Positions 21,461 to 30,386 of a stretch of DNA of 64,000 bases are shown here, in pieces. Positions within the stretch are counted from its first letter, which is position 1, and each line of letters starts with the position of its first letter. The notes below the pieces were generated by a model. The model was not told the origin of the DNA, did not search any database, and worked only from the letters and a program-made list of their open reading frames with translations. Position numbers and translations under genes: made by a program. Origin of the DNA: a virus; the IMG/VR virus record IMGVR_UViG_3300027749_000039, positions 124,001 through 188,000 of that record, one strand, 5' to 3'.

Positions 21461-22240
21461 ATGGACGATAACGTCCGCTCCTATGACGAAACAACTCTGT
21501 TTTGTCCTGCAGGAATGTCCCAATACAAATCCTTATTTAAGGATATTAACCACAAGGGAACAATAAGTAATATACAATCTTGCCTTCGTTTAAACGATAT
21601 GGAAGAAATAGGTGATGGGAGCCACCTATTGTATTTTAACATGATTGGATTATTCTCGTTTAGAGAAATGACTATACAAGAAGCTATTGACTTTTGGATG
21701 GAATTTCTCTATAAAATCAATTGTATTCCTGATTACATTACTATTCATCCTGATAAACCTGAATGGCGAGATTTCTATTCTAATTATAATGTTGAAATAC
21801 GTTATGATGAAGGGTGTATATGGAGTGACGGAGGTATCGGTGGCTACTGCACTGAATTTTACAAGGATGATATTGAAATAGGTAATATAGTTAATCCGTT
21901 AGGTACTTGTATTGACGCAGGGTGGGGTTTGGAACGTATAGAAATGGTTTTATATAATGAGAGAAAAACAAAAGAAGAAACCTTAATTAATACAATTATG
22001 AAAATGATTGAAAGCGGATTTACACCTACTTACAATAAACAAGGTTCTCTTTTGCGAAAACTTTTAAGAATTTGTTATTTAGAAAAAATAGAAGTTCCGC
22101 ATCAATTTTACCAAGATGAAATTTTGAGACAACAAAAAATTATAGAAAAATATAATAGAATGAAAGAGAAACCTAAGTTTAAAAATATGTCTAAGGAGTT
22201 TTGGTTTAATACTCTTGGTATTGATATAGATTTAATGTGA
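21461..22240 (+). CDS. alaS: Minimal alanyl-tRNA synthetase (catalytic domain only)
   Basis: 259 residues from ATG 21461. DETTLFCPAGMSQYKSLF matches the AlaRS DPTLLFTNAGMNQFK block. Next come QSCLRLNDMEEIG, HLLYFNMIGLFSFREMTI (motif 2 region), NIVNPLGTCIDAGWGLERIE (motif 3; AlaRS has DTGMGLERL). Bacterial AlaRS is about 875 residues; the editing and C-terminal domains are absent and only part of the tRNA-binding helices remains. The frame is open 84 nt further upstream and encodes VVEEYKTFC...NFK, which resembles the normal AlaRS N-terminus, so the real product may be longer. It follows tRNA-Ala(GGC). Confidence 0.85.
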   Translation: MDDNVRSYDETTLFCPAGMSQYKSLFKDINHKGTISNIQSCLRLNDMEEIGDGSHLLYFNMIGLFSFREMTIQEAIDFWMEFLYKINCIPDYITIHPDKPEWRDFYSNYNVEIRYDEGCIWSDGGIGGYCTEFYKDDIEIGNIVNPLGTCIDAGWGLERIEMVLYNERKTKEETLINTIMKMIESGFTPTYNKQGSLLRKLLRICYLEKIEVPHQFYQDEILRQQKIIEKYNRMKEKPKFKNMSKEFWFNTLGIDIDLM

Positions 22241-22322
22241 TTTAACTGACTTAGATTTATTATTAGATAGTTCAAACTTACTTCTTTTCTCTTATATAAA
22301 AAAGAAAAGAAAAGAATAAATT

Positions 22323-23051
22323 ATGAAAGAAAAAGAGTTATACAAAACCATTGATATAATTGATGATTCTCGTTTGGAAATAATAATTGAAGTTAAAAAT
22401 GGTATAGAAGGTATGGTGATACATCCTGATTTGGCTATACATAAGTGTATAGAAATGATATCTAAATATGCCATAATCAAAGTTTTGTCCGGAAAAAATG
22501 GAATAAAACTTATAGATGGTGAGGAAAATAGATATCCTGATATACCAATAATTGTGGATTTATTTAATAATAAAATTGCTATTGATGTTAAGTCAAGCAA
22601 TTCCACTAGTGGTAAAGGATTATCAGGTAATGATGCTTTTTCGTTTATTAATTTCGAAACTTCTAGATATAATATATTTGGAGAAGAATTTATTATAGGT
22701 GTTGTTTATGAAGTTATAAATGGTAGATTATATCCACAAGATGTGATTTTTGATAAATTACATTTTTTAGTGGCTAAAAGGAAAAAAGATGGATTTATGT
22801 CTCATGGTGGTGATAAATTTAATTCTAGGATGTTATCTATTAATAGGTATAATAATGGTGATTATGATTATTTAAGTAGAGAAGAATTATTAGAAGGATG
22901 TAAAAAAACTTACAAATTCTTATTAGAAAATCCTAAATTTCGTAATTTAGTTAATGATGTTAAGATTAAAAAACCAAAGAAAAATAGTAATATATATGAT
23001 CCAGTTGGTGATTATACGAAATTGCTATTAGAAAAATTAGAAATGTTATAA
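22323..23051 (+). CDS. EcoRV-like restriction endonuclease
   Basis: 242 residues. The PD-(D/E)xK core is NRYPDIPIIV with KIAIDVKSS: EcoRV has NHYPDFTLY with KIAIDIKTT. Further matches in order: AFSFINF (EcoRV YTSFIRN), FIIGVVYE (WIIGYVYT), a FLVAKRKKDGFMSHGGDKFN block (FLQDKWVIAGDLAGSGNTTN). Length matches EcoRV (about 245). No methylase adjoins; a Dam-type enzyme lies at 53433. In a phage it may degrade host or rival DNA. The relation rests on motif order read by eye; specificity is not claimed. Confidence 0.72.
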   Translation: MKEKELYKTIDIIDDSRLEIIIEVKNGIEGMVIHPDLAIHKCIEMISKYAIIKVLSGKNGIKLIDGEENRYPDIPIIVDLFNNKIAIDVKSSNSTSGKGLSGNDAFSFINFETSRYNIFGEEFIIGVVYEVINGRLYPQDVIFDKLHFLVAKRKKDGFMSHGGDKFNSRMLSINRYNNGDYDYLSREELLEGCKKTYKFLLENPKFRNLVNDVKIKKPKKNSNIYDPVGDYTKLLLEKLEML

Positions 23052-23060
23052 TTTAAATTA

Positions 23061-23093
23061 GAAACGGAATAGTTATCCGTTTCTTTTTTTTTT
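23061..23093 (+). terminator. Intrinsic terminator
   Basis: GAAACGGA/TCCGTTTC stem and long T-tract. Confidence 0.85.
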
Positions 23094-23119
23094 ATATATA
23101 ATAAAAAATATATATTTTA

Positions 23120-23560
23120 ATGAAATTTGTGAAAACATTTGAAACCTTTAATTATACTCCAAATAATTATGAATATGATTATACCGAAGCTAATGAAGAT
23201 GATATAGAAATTGCGGAACGTGAAGGATATTTAAAATCAATGAGTAATGATTTATTTAAAAGATTAGTAAATGTAGTTTCTTCTAATTCTGGTGATACTG
23301 AAACTAATAATTATAAATTGGAACATGACGGGTATTATTCATATTTTAATTATAATTTTAGAAAAGATGATATAACTGGTCAAGGTAAAATAAATGATTG
23401 GTATTTTTCAATCTATCTTATAATGGATGATTCATTTATTTTATCTTATAAAGACGAAGAAACCGATGAAATTAAATGTTTTCACTGCTCTAATTATTTA
23501 AGCTTAATTAAGTGTATGAAGGATAAACAAGATGAAACAAGAGGTATTTATATTAAATAA
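23120..23560 (+). CDS. Hypothetical protein with CTS-like N-terminus
   Basis: 146 residues beginning MKFVKTFETFNY. The body is acidic with many Tyr and Asn. An AT-rich TATATATTTTA element directly upstream resembles T4-type late promoters rather than the TAnnTTTG class. Candidate virion-associated protein (inference). Confidence 0.68.
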   Translation: MKFVKTFETFNYTPNNYEYDYTEANEDDIEIAEREGYLKSMSNDLFKRLVNVVSSNSGDTETNNYKLEHDGYYSYFNYNFRKDDITGQGKINDWYFSIYLIMDDSFILSYKDEETDEIKCFHCSNYLSLIKCMKDKQDETRGIYIK

Positions 23561-23589
23561 TTAATATATAATAAAAAATATAATATATT

Positions 23590-23973
23590 ATGAAAAATAT
23601 AAAAAACTTTGGTGATTTTGTAAATGAATCTTATTCTATTTTAGAAGGAAAAGACCATAAATTTGCGGATGAAGCATTTAGTAGAAAAATTACTGATAAA
23701 TTTTTATCTGATTCTTATGATGTAAGTGATGAATTTTATAATAAAATTATAACATTAGCACATGCTTATTTTAAGAAAAATAGCGATGGAGATGTTGATA
23801 AATTTATATCTTCGGAAAAAGATAAATTAGATAAATTAATAGCAGGTGAAAAAAAGAAAGGTGAAAAACAAAAAAATAAAGAATTAAAATCATCTAAAAA
23901 GAAGGATTATGAAAATGAAGAAATAACTGATGATGATATGAAAGATTTAGAAGATGACGAAGAAGAAGATTAA
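23590..23973 (+). CDS. Hypothetical protein with CTS-like N-terminus, highly charged
   Basis: 127 residues beginning MKNIKNFGDFVNESYSI; the rest is Lys/Asp/Glu-rich with a very acidic C-terminus. AATATATTA precedes the ATG. Resembles internal or scaffold proteins of T4-like phages in design. Confidence 0.68.
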   Translation: MKNIKNFGDFVNESYSILEGKDHKFADEAFSRKITDKFLSDSYDVSDEFYNKIITLAHAYFKKNSDGDVDKFISSEKDKLDKLIAGEKKKGEKQKNKELKSSKKKDYENEEITDDDMKDLEDDEEED

Positions 23974-23974
23974 T

Positions 23975-24004
23975 AAAAAGCGGATAAAATTATCCGCTTT
24001 TTTT
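23975..24004 (+). terminator. Intrinsic terminator
   Basis: AAAGCGGATAA with its complement, then T-tract. Confidence 0.85.
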
Positions 24005-24038
24005 ATTAAACTTTTTATTTTTTATTCATAAATAACTT

Positions 24039-24191
24039 ATGACTAAAACAATAAGATTAGATTACGATGATAATCCAAATGATGTAGCTGACAAATTTGC
24101 TTATATATTAGAAAAATTTGGCATCTCGGTTGAATATATTGATAATGATGGTTATCAAGATTATGTAGAATTAGAAATAAAAAAAATATAA
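24039..24191 (+). CDS. Hypothetical 50-residue protein
   Basis: Begins MTKTIRLDYDDNPNDVADKF; acidic. Four nt before the next ATG. No family recognised. Confidence 0.6.
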   Translation: MTKTIRLDYDDNPNDVADKFAYILEKFGISVEYIDNDGYQDYVELEIKKI

Positions 24192-24194
24192 AAT

Positions 24195-24428
24195 ATGGGC
24201 TGGAAATCAACAATAGCGGTATCAAGACAACACGCACTTCACTTAATTTATGAACGAGCGGTTAGAGCTTCTAATCAAGAATTAGAAGAATTATTAGAAT
24301 CAGTAGGGTATGGTGACGATACTAGTTTATCTTTATACGGTCATAATTTTACCGTTTTGGATTCAAATGATGAAGTAGAAGAGTATAATAAATCGGATTA
24401 CGAAGAAGAAGATGAAGAAGATTGTTAA
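24195..24428 (+). CDS. Hypothetical 77-residue protein
   Basis: Begins MGWKSTIAVSRQHALHLIYE; ends in a run of Asp and Glu. Overlaps the next gene by 17 nt. Confidence 0.62.
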   Translation: MGWKSTIAVSRQHALHLIYERAVRASNQELEELLESVGYGDDTSLSLYGHNFTVLDSNDEVEEYNKSDYEEEDEEDC

Positions 24429-24678
24429 GTTAATTAATTTACACCGTAGGTTAATTAACATTTATAAGTATGATAAATCAGTTGCCATACTTAATACCAT
24501 AATTAGATTAGAAGATAAATTATCTTTACCTTTATTAATAATTTTAGTTTTATTAAATGGAACCGAAAATCGTTATTGGTTAATAGATATGCAGAAAAAC
24601 ATAAGTGTGAGCAACCTGAAAGATTCTAAAAAGAATATAAAATTATTCACTTATGACATAGTGGCTGACCCAGGATGA
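24412..24678 (+). CDS. Hypothetical 88-residue protein
   Basis: Basic N-terminus (MKKIVKLINLHRRLINIYK), hydrophobic centre LSLPLLIILVLLNG too short to be a confident membrane helix. Overlaps both neighbours. Confidence 0.58.
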   Translation: MKKIVKLINLHRRLINIYKYDKSVAILNTIIRLEDKLSLPLLIILVLLNGTENRYWLIDMQKNISVSNLKDSKKNIKLFTYDIVADPG

Positions 24679-24833
24679 AAGTTAAAGATTTAATAGCTAT
24701 GCTTCAAAAACTTAATCCAGAAGCGGAAATTATACTTGAGCCAACTGATGGTATGAAACTAAAACAACAATTTAATTATTATGATGAGGGTTGGAAAGAA
24801 GAAGATATAACAGAAAATGGTGATATAATCTAA
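24675..24833 (+). CDS. Small MKVKDLIAxLQ family protein
   Basis: 52 residues, MKVKDLIAMLQKLNPEAEII: a pattern seen in many small phage proteins and similar to the gene at 27849. Function unknown. Confidence 0.65.
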   Translation: MKVKDLIAMLQKLNPEAEIILEPTDGMKLKQQFNYYDEGWKEEDITENGDII

Positions 24834-24862
24834 ACTTTAAAAAAAATATTACTATATAAATT

Positions 24863-25171
24863 ATGAATTTATATGAAGCACAAAAGTTTTTTTGGAATGA
24901 ATTGAAAGATGTTATTAAAAATAATAATATGGAATCTATATATGTAAATGTGTATATAGGAACAGCAATACAAGATTGTTATGATTATGTATGGGAAAAA
25001 AGAACAGAGACAATAAGATTGTCCGACGGACCATTTTTAGACGGCACTTTTGATGGTGCAAAAGTTTTTATTGATGCGAATAAAAAATATAGCGATCAAA
25101 AATTATATGATAAAGAAGGTAATATAATTCATGATTTCAGTATAAATTTTGGTCATTTATGTTTAATATGA
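24863..25171 (+). CDS. Hypothetical 102-residue protein
   Basis: Begins MNLYEAQKFFWNELKDVIK; mixed alpha/beta. Overlaps the next gene by 13 nt. No family recognised. Confidence 0.62.
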   Translation: MNLYEAQKFFWNELKDVIKNNNMESIYVNVYIGTAIQDCYDYVWEKRTETIRLSDGPFLDGTFDGAKVFIDANKKYSDQKLYDKEGNIIHDFSINFGHLCLI

Positions 25172-25416
25172 GATGGCAAGAAATAGAAAATGATTTTGAT
25201 AGGTTTGATTTAGATAGATCTTTCATTAGCAAAAATCTTTTATCAAGAGAAAAAGTAAGAATAGTCAAATATCCACATTTGGATATTCCAATAGTATATT
25301 ACATAAAGATGTATAAAATATTTTCTTTTAAAAGTGATTTTAAACCAAAATATCCTATATTAAGTAGATTTTTTACACTACTTGGTATTAGAGATATAAA
25401 TTATAATGAAAAATGA
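25159..25416 (+). CDS. Hypothetical 85-residue protein
   Basis: Begins MFNMRWQEIENDFDRFDLD; basic aromatic C-terminal half. No family recognised. Confidence 0.6.
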   Translation: MFNMRWQEIENDFDRFDLDRSFISKNLLSREKVRIVKYPHLDIPIVYYIKMYKIFSFKSDFKPKYPILSRFFTLLGIRDINYNEK

Positions 25417-25460
25417 ATATAGAATTTTTTGAGAAAAAATTTAATATAAAATTATAGTTA

Positions 25461-25534
25461 GCAAGATTCGCCTAGTTGGTATGGCATCACACTTCCAATG
25501 TGAAATAGGGCCGGTTCGAGACCGGCATCTTGCT
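25461..25534 (+). tRNA. tRNA-Gly(TCC), isolated
   Basis: GCAAGAT/ATCTTGC, T73, anticodon arm TCACA-CTTCCAA-TGTGA, T-arm GCCGG-TTCGAGA-CCGGC. Only clear tRNA outside an array; it precedes tyrS. Confidence 0.92.
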
Positions 25535-25559
25535 CAACACATATAATACGAAAATCTAT

Positions 25560-25590
25560 TTGTTAATTCAAATAGATTTTCGTATTTTTG
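25560..25590 (+). promoter_or_regulatory. Promoter of tyrS
   Basis: TTG 25560-25562, spacer 20, TATTTTTG 25583-25590; ATG 25609. Confidence 0.78.
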
Positions 25591-25608
25591 CTTATTAAAA
25601 GAAATTCT

Positions 25609-26682
25609 ATGAAATTTAACACATTTCCCGAAAATATAAATCCTTTCCAGAAAAAAGGTATAGTAAAGTTTGGTATCGATCCAACTGGCTCTGAGATGCA
25701 TTTAGGACACCTCTTACCTTTGAGAATTGTGAAAAAATTCAAAGCCGAAGGTTTCCCTATACATATTATACTAGGCACATTTACAGCTCAAATTGGAGAC
25801 GCTACTGGTAGAGATGCTACCCGTCCAATCTTAACAGAGCTAGAAACTATTGAAAATGGTGAAAAATTACTTCAACAAGTAAAAAGAATACTTGGTGATG
25901 ATATAATAATTCACAAAAATACAACTTGGCATAATGCAATGCAACTACCAGAGTTTATGAAGGTTATATCTAATTTTTCAGTTCAAAAGCTATTAAATAG
26001 AGATAATTTTGCTAAACGTATGGAAGCTCATGTGCCTATCGCTATGCACGAGTTGATGGGTCCAATACTACAAGGTATAGATTCATTTCAGTTAAATACT
26101 ACCGTAGAAGTTGGTGGTTCTGATCAATTATTTAATTTTGTAATTACAAGAGAAGTACAAGAATTATTGGGACAAACACCAGAAGTTTGTGTGCTATCTC
26201 CTGTTATTAACGGATTAGATGGACGTAAAATGTCTAAATCATTTGGTAATTGTATTTTTATTAATGATACCCCAGAAGATGTATTTGGTAAAGTTATGTC
26301 TATTTCAGATGAAACTATGAGAGAGTGGCTTCCTATATTTTTTGACGAAATAGATGCTACAAAACATCCAATGGTTCAAAAGAAAGAATTAGCATTTCGA
26401 ATAACACAGGAAATATGGAGTTTAGAAGCGGCGGAAACGGGTAAAGCACACTTCCAATCTGTTATACAAAGTAGGGAACTACCTGAAAATATGCCTGAAT
26501 TTGAAATAGGTAATTTAACTGAAATAGTTAGTAAAATTATTAATGGTTCTAAAACAGAAGCAAGAAGATTATTAACTTCAAATGCTGTTAAAATTAATGG
26601 TGAAAAAGTAGCAGAAGGGTTTGAAGTAAAGTCTGGTGATATAGTTAAAGTAGGTAAAAGAAATTTCGCAAAAATTATATGA
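25609..26682 (+). CDS. tyrS: Tyrosyl-tRNA synthetase
   Basis: 357 residues. Class I: HLGH in SEMHLGHLLPL, the nucleotide-binding GTFTAQIGDATGRDATRP, substrate loop GGSDQLFN, KMSKS in GLDGRKMSKSFGN. The last 60 residues (EARRLLTSNAVKINGEKV, SGDIVKVGKRNFAKI) are the S4 RNA-binding domain. Normal length for this TyrRS branch. ATG 25609 was chosen since the upstream TTG start falls in the promoter. Two tRNA-Tyr genes lie in array 3. Confidence 0.95.
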   Translation: MKFNTFPENINPFQKKGIVKFGIDPTGSEMHLGHLLPLRIVKKFKAEGFPIHIILGTFTAQIGDATGRDATRPILTELETIENGEKLLQQVKRILGDDIIIHKNTTWHNAMQLPEFMKVISNFSVQKLLNRDNFAKRMEAHVPIAMHELMGPILQGIDSFQLNTTVEVGGSDQLFNFVITREVQELLGQTPEVCVLSPVINGLDGRKMSKSFGNCIFINDTPEDVFGKVMSISDETMREWLPIFFDEIDATKHPMVQKKELAFRITQEIWSLEAAETGKAHFQSVIQSRELPENMPEFEIGNLTEIVSKIINGSKTEARRLLTSNAVKINGEKVAEGFEVKSGDIVKVGKRNFAKII

Positions 26683-26942
26683 TGTTAATAAATATAGGAA
26701 TTGAAAAAATTGGCACTTTTGAAGTAAAATACTCTTTATACCAAAAAAATTTTGAAGGACATAAACTTTATGACGTTATTGTAGACGATATTTTAGTTGG
26801 TGATATAAGTGTTAAAGATGATTTAAATAATTGTTTTAATACCTATAAATCTTCTTTTTGTCGCACATTGCAATATGCAATACAAAAGAAGGAAAATATA
26901 TATTTAAATATAACAGGTGGATTAAATGGATATTATGAATAA
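26679..26942 (+). CDS. Hypothetical 87-residue protein
   Basis: Start overlaps the tyrS stop. Mixed beta strands (FEVKYSLYQKNFEGHKLYDV). No family recognised. Confidence 0.6.
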   Translation: MMLINIGIEKIGTFEVKYSLYQKNFEGHKLYDVIVDDILVGDISVKDDLNNCFNTYKSSFCRTLQYAIQKKENIYLNITGGLNGYYE

Positions 26943-26948
26943 GAAAAT

Positions 26949-27728
26949 ATGAATTTAACAGACTTAATTAAGCAACGAAAAAAGAAGGAAACTCTAAAAG
27001 ATAAATTAGGGCATTGGTGGAGTTATACCAAAACATATAAGATAGAAATACCTTATTATGAGTTTAAGAAAGGTATTTTTAATGTGATTAAATGGGCTAA
27101 AGTTATTTGGAAAGATACTGATTATGGTTATCACGATATAATGAAAATATGGCAATTTAAGCTTGATAAAATAGCTGATAATTTTGATAAAAAATACCAA
27201 AAAGCTAATAAAAATGGTAATTGCTATTATAATGATTTACCAGAACAAGTTAAATATATGCGTATAGCAAGCCGTTTAATTGATAGATTATATGGAGAAG
27301 GTGAATTTTATGACAATACATATGAAGAAGAGTGGCGTAAATATCATAAGAAAGAATATGTATGGAAACCAAGTGAAAAAGATTTAGAAGAAGTTAGAAA
27401 AATAGCTATTGCTATAAATCGTGAGCGAAGGATTGATTCTATATTAGGAGATACTGATATAGAAGAAATAGATTTAGACGATGATGTAGAATTAGATTTT
27501 CTTGATATAGAGGCAAATAAACCTTATCATTTAGAGGCAAAAATTATTAATGAAAATTTTGACGAGTATTTTATTAAAAATAAATTATCTTTGAAAAAAG
27601 CAATTAAAAAAACTGGCTCAACTGATAAAGAATTATTAGCACAAGCTATTAGCGAAATGAAACATAAAAAGGCTAAAAAGTTATTTTTTAAAATAATAAA
27701 AGACAAGTTAGAGACTTGGATTGACTAA
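26949..27728 (+). CDS. Hypothetical 259-residue protein
   Basis: Trp/Tyr/Lys-rich N-terminal half (GHWWSYTKTYKIEIPYYEFK), then NRERRIDSILGD, which resembles the QIxxIL tail motif but internal, an acidic stretch, and a Lys-rich helical C-terminus. Similar Trp/Tyr-rich sequences occur in T4-like phage proteins of unknown function. Confidence 0.65.
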   Translation: MNLTDLIKQRKKKETLKDKLGHWWSYTKTYKIEIPYYEFKKGIFNVIKWAKVIWKDTDYGYHDIMKIWQFKLDKIADNFDKKYQKANKNGNCYYNDLPEQVKYMRIASRLIDRLYGEGEFYDNTYEEEWRKYHKKEYVWKPSEKDLEEVRKIAIAINRERRIDSILGDTDIEEIDLDDDVELDFLDIEANKPYHLEAKIINENFDEYFIKNKLSLKKAIKKTGSTDKELLAQAISEMKHKKAKKLFFKIIKDKLETWID

Positions 27729-27729
27729 T

Positions 27730-27849
27730 ATGGCACGAACATCTAAAAAAATTGCCTCAAAGGCATCAAAATTACTAAAAGAATCTACTAGTAAAATAAT
27801 AAAGGCTGTTGCCGCATCAGCTTTAAGACAAAGAAAAAAAGGTAAATAA
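27730..27849 (+). CDS. Very basic 39-residue peptide
   Basis: Lys/Ser/Ala-rich (MARTSKKIASKASKLLKEST), histone-H1-like composition, no acidic cluster. Stop overlaps the next ATG. Possible DNA- or RNA-binding peptide; no family recognised. Confidence 0.62.
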   Translation: MARTSKKIASKASKLLKESTSKIIKAVAASALRQRKKGK

Positions 27850-28109
27850 TGAAAGCAGTAAAATTAATAAAATTACTACAAGAACAAATAGATAAACACG
27901 GTGAAGATATTGAAGTTTTCATCGAAGCACCAGGTTTTAATAGTGAAGAAACTTTTTCGACAGAAGATTATATCAATGACGAGATTTCCATCGATGAAGA
28001 TTTAGATACTTATCCAAAACATCTAATCATGGAAAAACATGGTGATAATAGAGGCATTATTTATGGTGTAGAAATAATTGGTAGTTCTTCTGTTAATTTT
28101 AGCGGATAA
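27849..28109 (+). CDS. Small MKxxKLIxLLQ family protein
   Basis: 86 residues: MKAVKLIKLLQEQIDKHGED, then EVFIEAPGFNSEE. Related in pattern to 24675. Function unknown. Confidence 0.65.
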   Translation: MKAVKLIKLLQEQIDKHGEDIEVFIEAPGFNSEETFSTEDYINDEISIDEDLDTYPKHLIMEKHGDNRGIIYGVEIIGSSSVNFSG

Positions 28110-28119
28110 AAATAGATAG

Positions 28120-28314
28120 ATGAAAATTAGAAAAAATTATATACTTTTTATGAATCCTATGCTAAAAACTGCTTATTATGGTGGGTATAAATTTAGTAAA
28201 AGGATTTCAAAAGCAACATTAGGGCATATTTATGATTGCTCTTTTAGTGAATTAAAACATAATATTAAAATCCTTGAAAATAGAGGATATACAATATCAA
28301 AAAGAAATTATTAA
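28120..28314 (+). CDS. Hypothetical basic 64-residue protein
   Basis: Begins MKIRKNYILFMNPMLKTAYY; Lys-rich with predicted helix ELKHNIKILENRG. No family recognised. Confidence 0.58.
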   Translation: MKIRKNYILFMNPMLKTAYYGGYKFSKRISKATLGHIYDCSFSELKHNIKILENRGYTISKRNY

Positions 28315-28316
28315 AT

Positions 28317-28613
28317 ATGAGTATAAATGTAAATATAGATATAGATGATATTTTATATTCTATGGGTAGGCGTGATATGGAAAGATTGCTATCCGAATTA
28401 TTAGAAGATATGGATTCCTCTTCCATAAGAGCAGCAATAGACCGTATGAAAGATGAGAATAAAAAACTTATTTGTGTTGGTTTAGTTAATACAAAAAATA
28501 CAACTTTTTTGGAGGAAGATTTTAATGATAGTTTAGCAAAATTATCGGCAAATTACATCTCTCTTAAAAAAGAGGATCAAGAAATAATTGAAGCAATAGC
28601 AGAAAAATACTAA
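28317..28613 (+). CDS. Hypothetical helical protein, 98 residues
   Basis: Begins MSINVNIDIDDILYSMGRRD; several amphipathic helices. Stop adjoins the next ATG. Confidence 0.65.
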   Translation: MSINVNIDIDDILYSMGRRDMERLLSELLEDMDSSSIRAAIDRMKDENKKLICVGLVNTKNTTFLEEDFNDSLAKLSANYISLKKEDQEIIEAIAEKY

Positions 28614-29201
28614 ATGACAACATTAAAAGAAATAAAAATACATATGATTAATTATCTATCCGAATTTGGATTAGATGATGATGACTATTATGATGAAGAT
28701 GGACATTGTGGTGGACAGCTTTTAGTAGAAATAAAAAGTTTTTGGAAACATTTTTCCACTGATACAGATAAAGATTTTATCTATGTTGTTAGTGGTAAGT
28801 ATATGAGTGATGATATAGATTTAGATGGTGCTCGTGATTATTTTTTTAGTAGTTCAGGAGTTATTCCTATGTTATTTGATTATCTTACTAATACACTCAA
28901 ATACTCTTTAGAGGAATATAGAAGTTGTATATGGAATAGTGTTGGATTAACAGATGACATATGGTCAATGTATGATGAACTTGAAGCTAAAGATGAACCA
29001 AATGTAGAAGATAATACTACTATTAACACTGAAAGTTTTTCTATACTTAAATATCCTAAACATATGAAAGCAGAATTAGACGCTAATCCTCTGTTAAAAT
29101 TTGTGGGGTTATCTAAAGTAGATGGTGAAAGTCCTATTTATTCAATTAATATACCACAAGGTTATACAATTGTTCCAGAATTTAAAGAAGCATTAAAATG
29201 A
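28614..29201 (+). CDS. Hypothetical 195-residue protein
   Basis: Acidic (LDDDDYYDEDGHCGGQ). Ends with IPQGYTIVPEFKEALK. No catalytic motif found; overlaps the next gene by 4 nt. Confidence 0.65.
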   Translation: MTTLKEIKIHMINYLSEFGLDDDDYYDEDGHCGGQLLVEIKSFWKHFSTDTDKDFIYVVSGKYMSDDIDLDGARDYFFSSSGVIPMLFDYLTNTLKYSLEEYRSCIWNSVGLTDDIWSMYDELEAKDEPNVEDNTTINTESFSILKYPKHMKAELDANPLLKFVGLSKVDGESPIYSINIPQGYTIVPEFKEALK

Positions 29202-29593
29202 TAGTAAAAAGTAAAATAGAAAAAAAATATACCAATCCTGATTGGAGTCATTTTCCAGAATATAGAATAGATTTTATTTATTCTTCAAATACATATTCTG
29301 GATATTTAGAAGGTATGCCGTCTATTGAAAATAGACACAATGAAAGGGTCACAGATAGGATGATTAAACAAGCCAAATTATTATATCCACACTTAGAACC
29401 TTTTGTTTATACAGGTAATTTAGATATAACTAAAGTTTATCCATATAGATGTAATATAGCATGGATTAATAATCTGGAAAATCATATGTTAGTTATATGG
29501 TTTGATGAAGGTAAAACGGATATTATAGCAAGTTTAGAAACTATAATTGATGATATAAATTTTGATAAAAATTCCGAAGATTTTGGATTTTAA
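29198..29593 (+). CDS. Hypothetical 131-residue protein
   Basis: Contains YRIDFIYSSNTYSGYLEG and an acidic C-terminus. No family recognised. Confidence 0.62.
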   Translation: MIVKSKIEKKYTNPDWSHFPEYRIDFIYSSNTYSGYLEGMPSIENRHNERVTDRMIKQAKLLYPHLEPFVYTGNLDITKVYPYRCNIAWINNLENHMLVIWFDEGKTDIIASLETIIDDINFDKNSEDFGF

Positions 29594-29602
29594 AAATATA
29601 AA

Positions 29603-30082
29603 ATGATAGTAAGAGTATTAAGTAAAGGACATTTTGATACGCTTCTTCCTAGAATGCGTATAGACAATTCCAATGTTGAAGAACATGTGGATAAAGCTTT
29701 TATTTCTATTACTGATGGTGATAGAGAAGATGCTCATTACTTTGATAAGGATTATTCAAATGTTCTTAACTTAGAATTTGATGATGCTACTGACGAAGAA
29801 AATGAACGTAGACGAAAATTTGGACAAATAGAATATATTCTATTCACAAAAGAACAAGGTGAAAAAATACTCGAATTTATTGAACAAAATAAACATGTTG
29901 AAACTTTTTATGTTCATTGTTTAGCAGGCGTTTCTAGAAGCGGAGCTGTAGGTCTCTTTATAAATGATCTACATGGTGAAGAATCTTATTTTGAATTTGC
30001 TAATAGCAATCCAATAATAAAGCCAAATTATTTTATTTTGGCTATGTTGAGAAGATTACAAAATGGTTTAATAGAAGAATAA
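29603..30082 (+). CDS. Dual-specificity/tyrosine phosphatase-like protein
   Basis: 159 residues. Signature HCLAGVSRSGAVG contains the CX5R loop (Cys nucleophile, Arg phosphate binder) and the following Ser. DREDAHYFDKDYSNVLNLEF precedes and may hold the general acid. In phages such enzymes may reset host signalling or remove RNA 5' phosphates; the substrate here is unknown. Confidence 0.85.
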   Translation: MIVRVLSKGHFDTLLPRMRIDNSNVEEHVDKAFISITDGDREDAHYFDKDYSNVLNLEFDDATDEENERRRKFGQIEYILFTKEQGEKILEFIEQNKHVETFYVHCLAGVSRSGAVGLFINDLHGEESYFEFANSNPIIKPNYFILAMLRRLQNGLIEE

Positions 30083-30109
30083 ATTAAAATTATCTATAAT
30101 ATATAGATA

Positions 30110-30295
30110 ATGGAAAATATATTTAACTTTGAAGAATTTTTAACAGAAGCTTATAATAAGCCAAGAGGTAAGATGAAATCTCGCTGGTCTGTTAAGTATA
30201 AAAAATCTATTAACTGCTCGAATCCCAAAGGTTTTTCTCAAAAGAATTATTGTAAGAGGAAAAAAAGAGGTGGGAAATATAAAACTAAAAGTTAA
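30110..30295 (+). CDS. Small basic protein with CTS-like N-terminus
   Basis: 61 residues. MENIFNFEEFLTEAYN matches the CTS-like pattern. The rest (SRWSVKYKKSINCSNPKGFS, then KNYCKRKKRGGK) resembles short conserved proteins of T4-like marine phages with two Cys. ATATATAGATA directly precedes the ATG, a late-type element. Confidence 0.7.
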   Translation: MENIFNFEEFLTEAYNKPRGKMKSRWSVKYKKSINCSNPKGFSQKNYCKRKKRGGKYKTKS

Positions 30296-30317
30296 TTAAC
30301 TTTTAGTTTTATATTTC
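30274..30317. terminator. 44-nt perfect palindrome
   Basis: Two 22-nt exact arms meet at GTTAATTAAC. It covers the end of the preceding gene and its stop. Probably a terminator or mRNA stabiliser before the Thg1 promoter. Confidence 0.75.
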
Positions 30318-30355
30318 ATATGAAAAAAATAATATGCTTTCTCTACTAACTTTTT

Positions 30356-30386
30356 TTGTTTTTGTTAGATTATTTTCGTAATTTTG
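30356..30386 (+). promoter_or_regulatory. Promoter of the Thg1-like gene
   Basis: TTG 30356-30358, spacer 20, TAATTTTG 30379-30386; ATG 30408. Confidence 0.75.
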
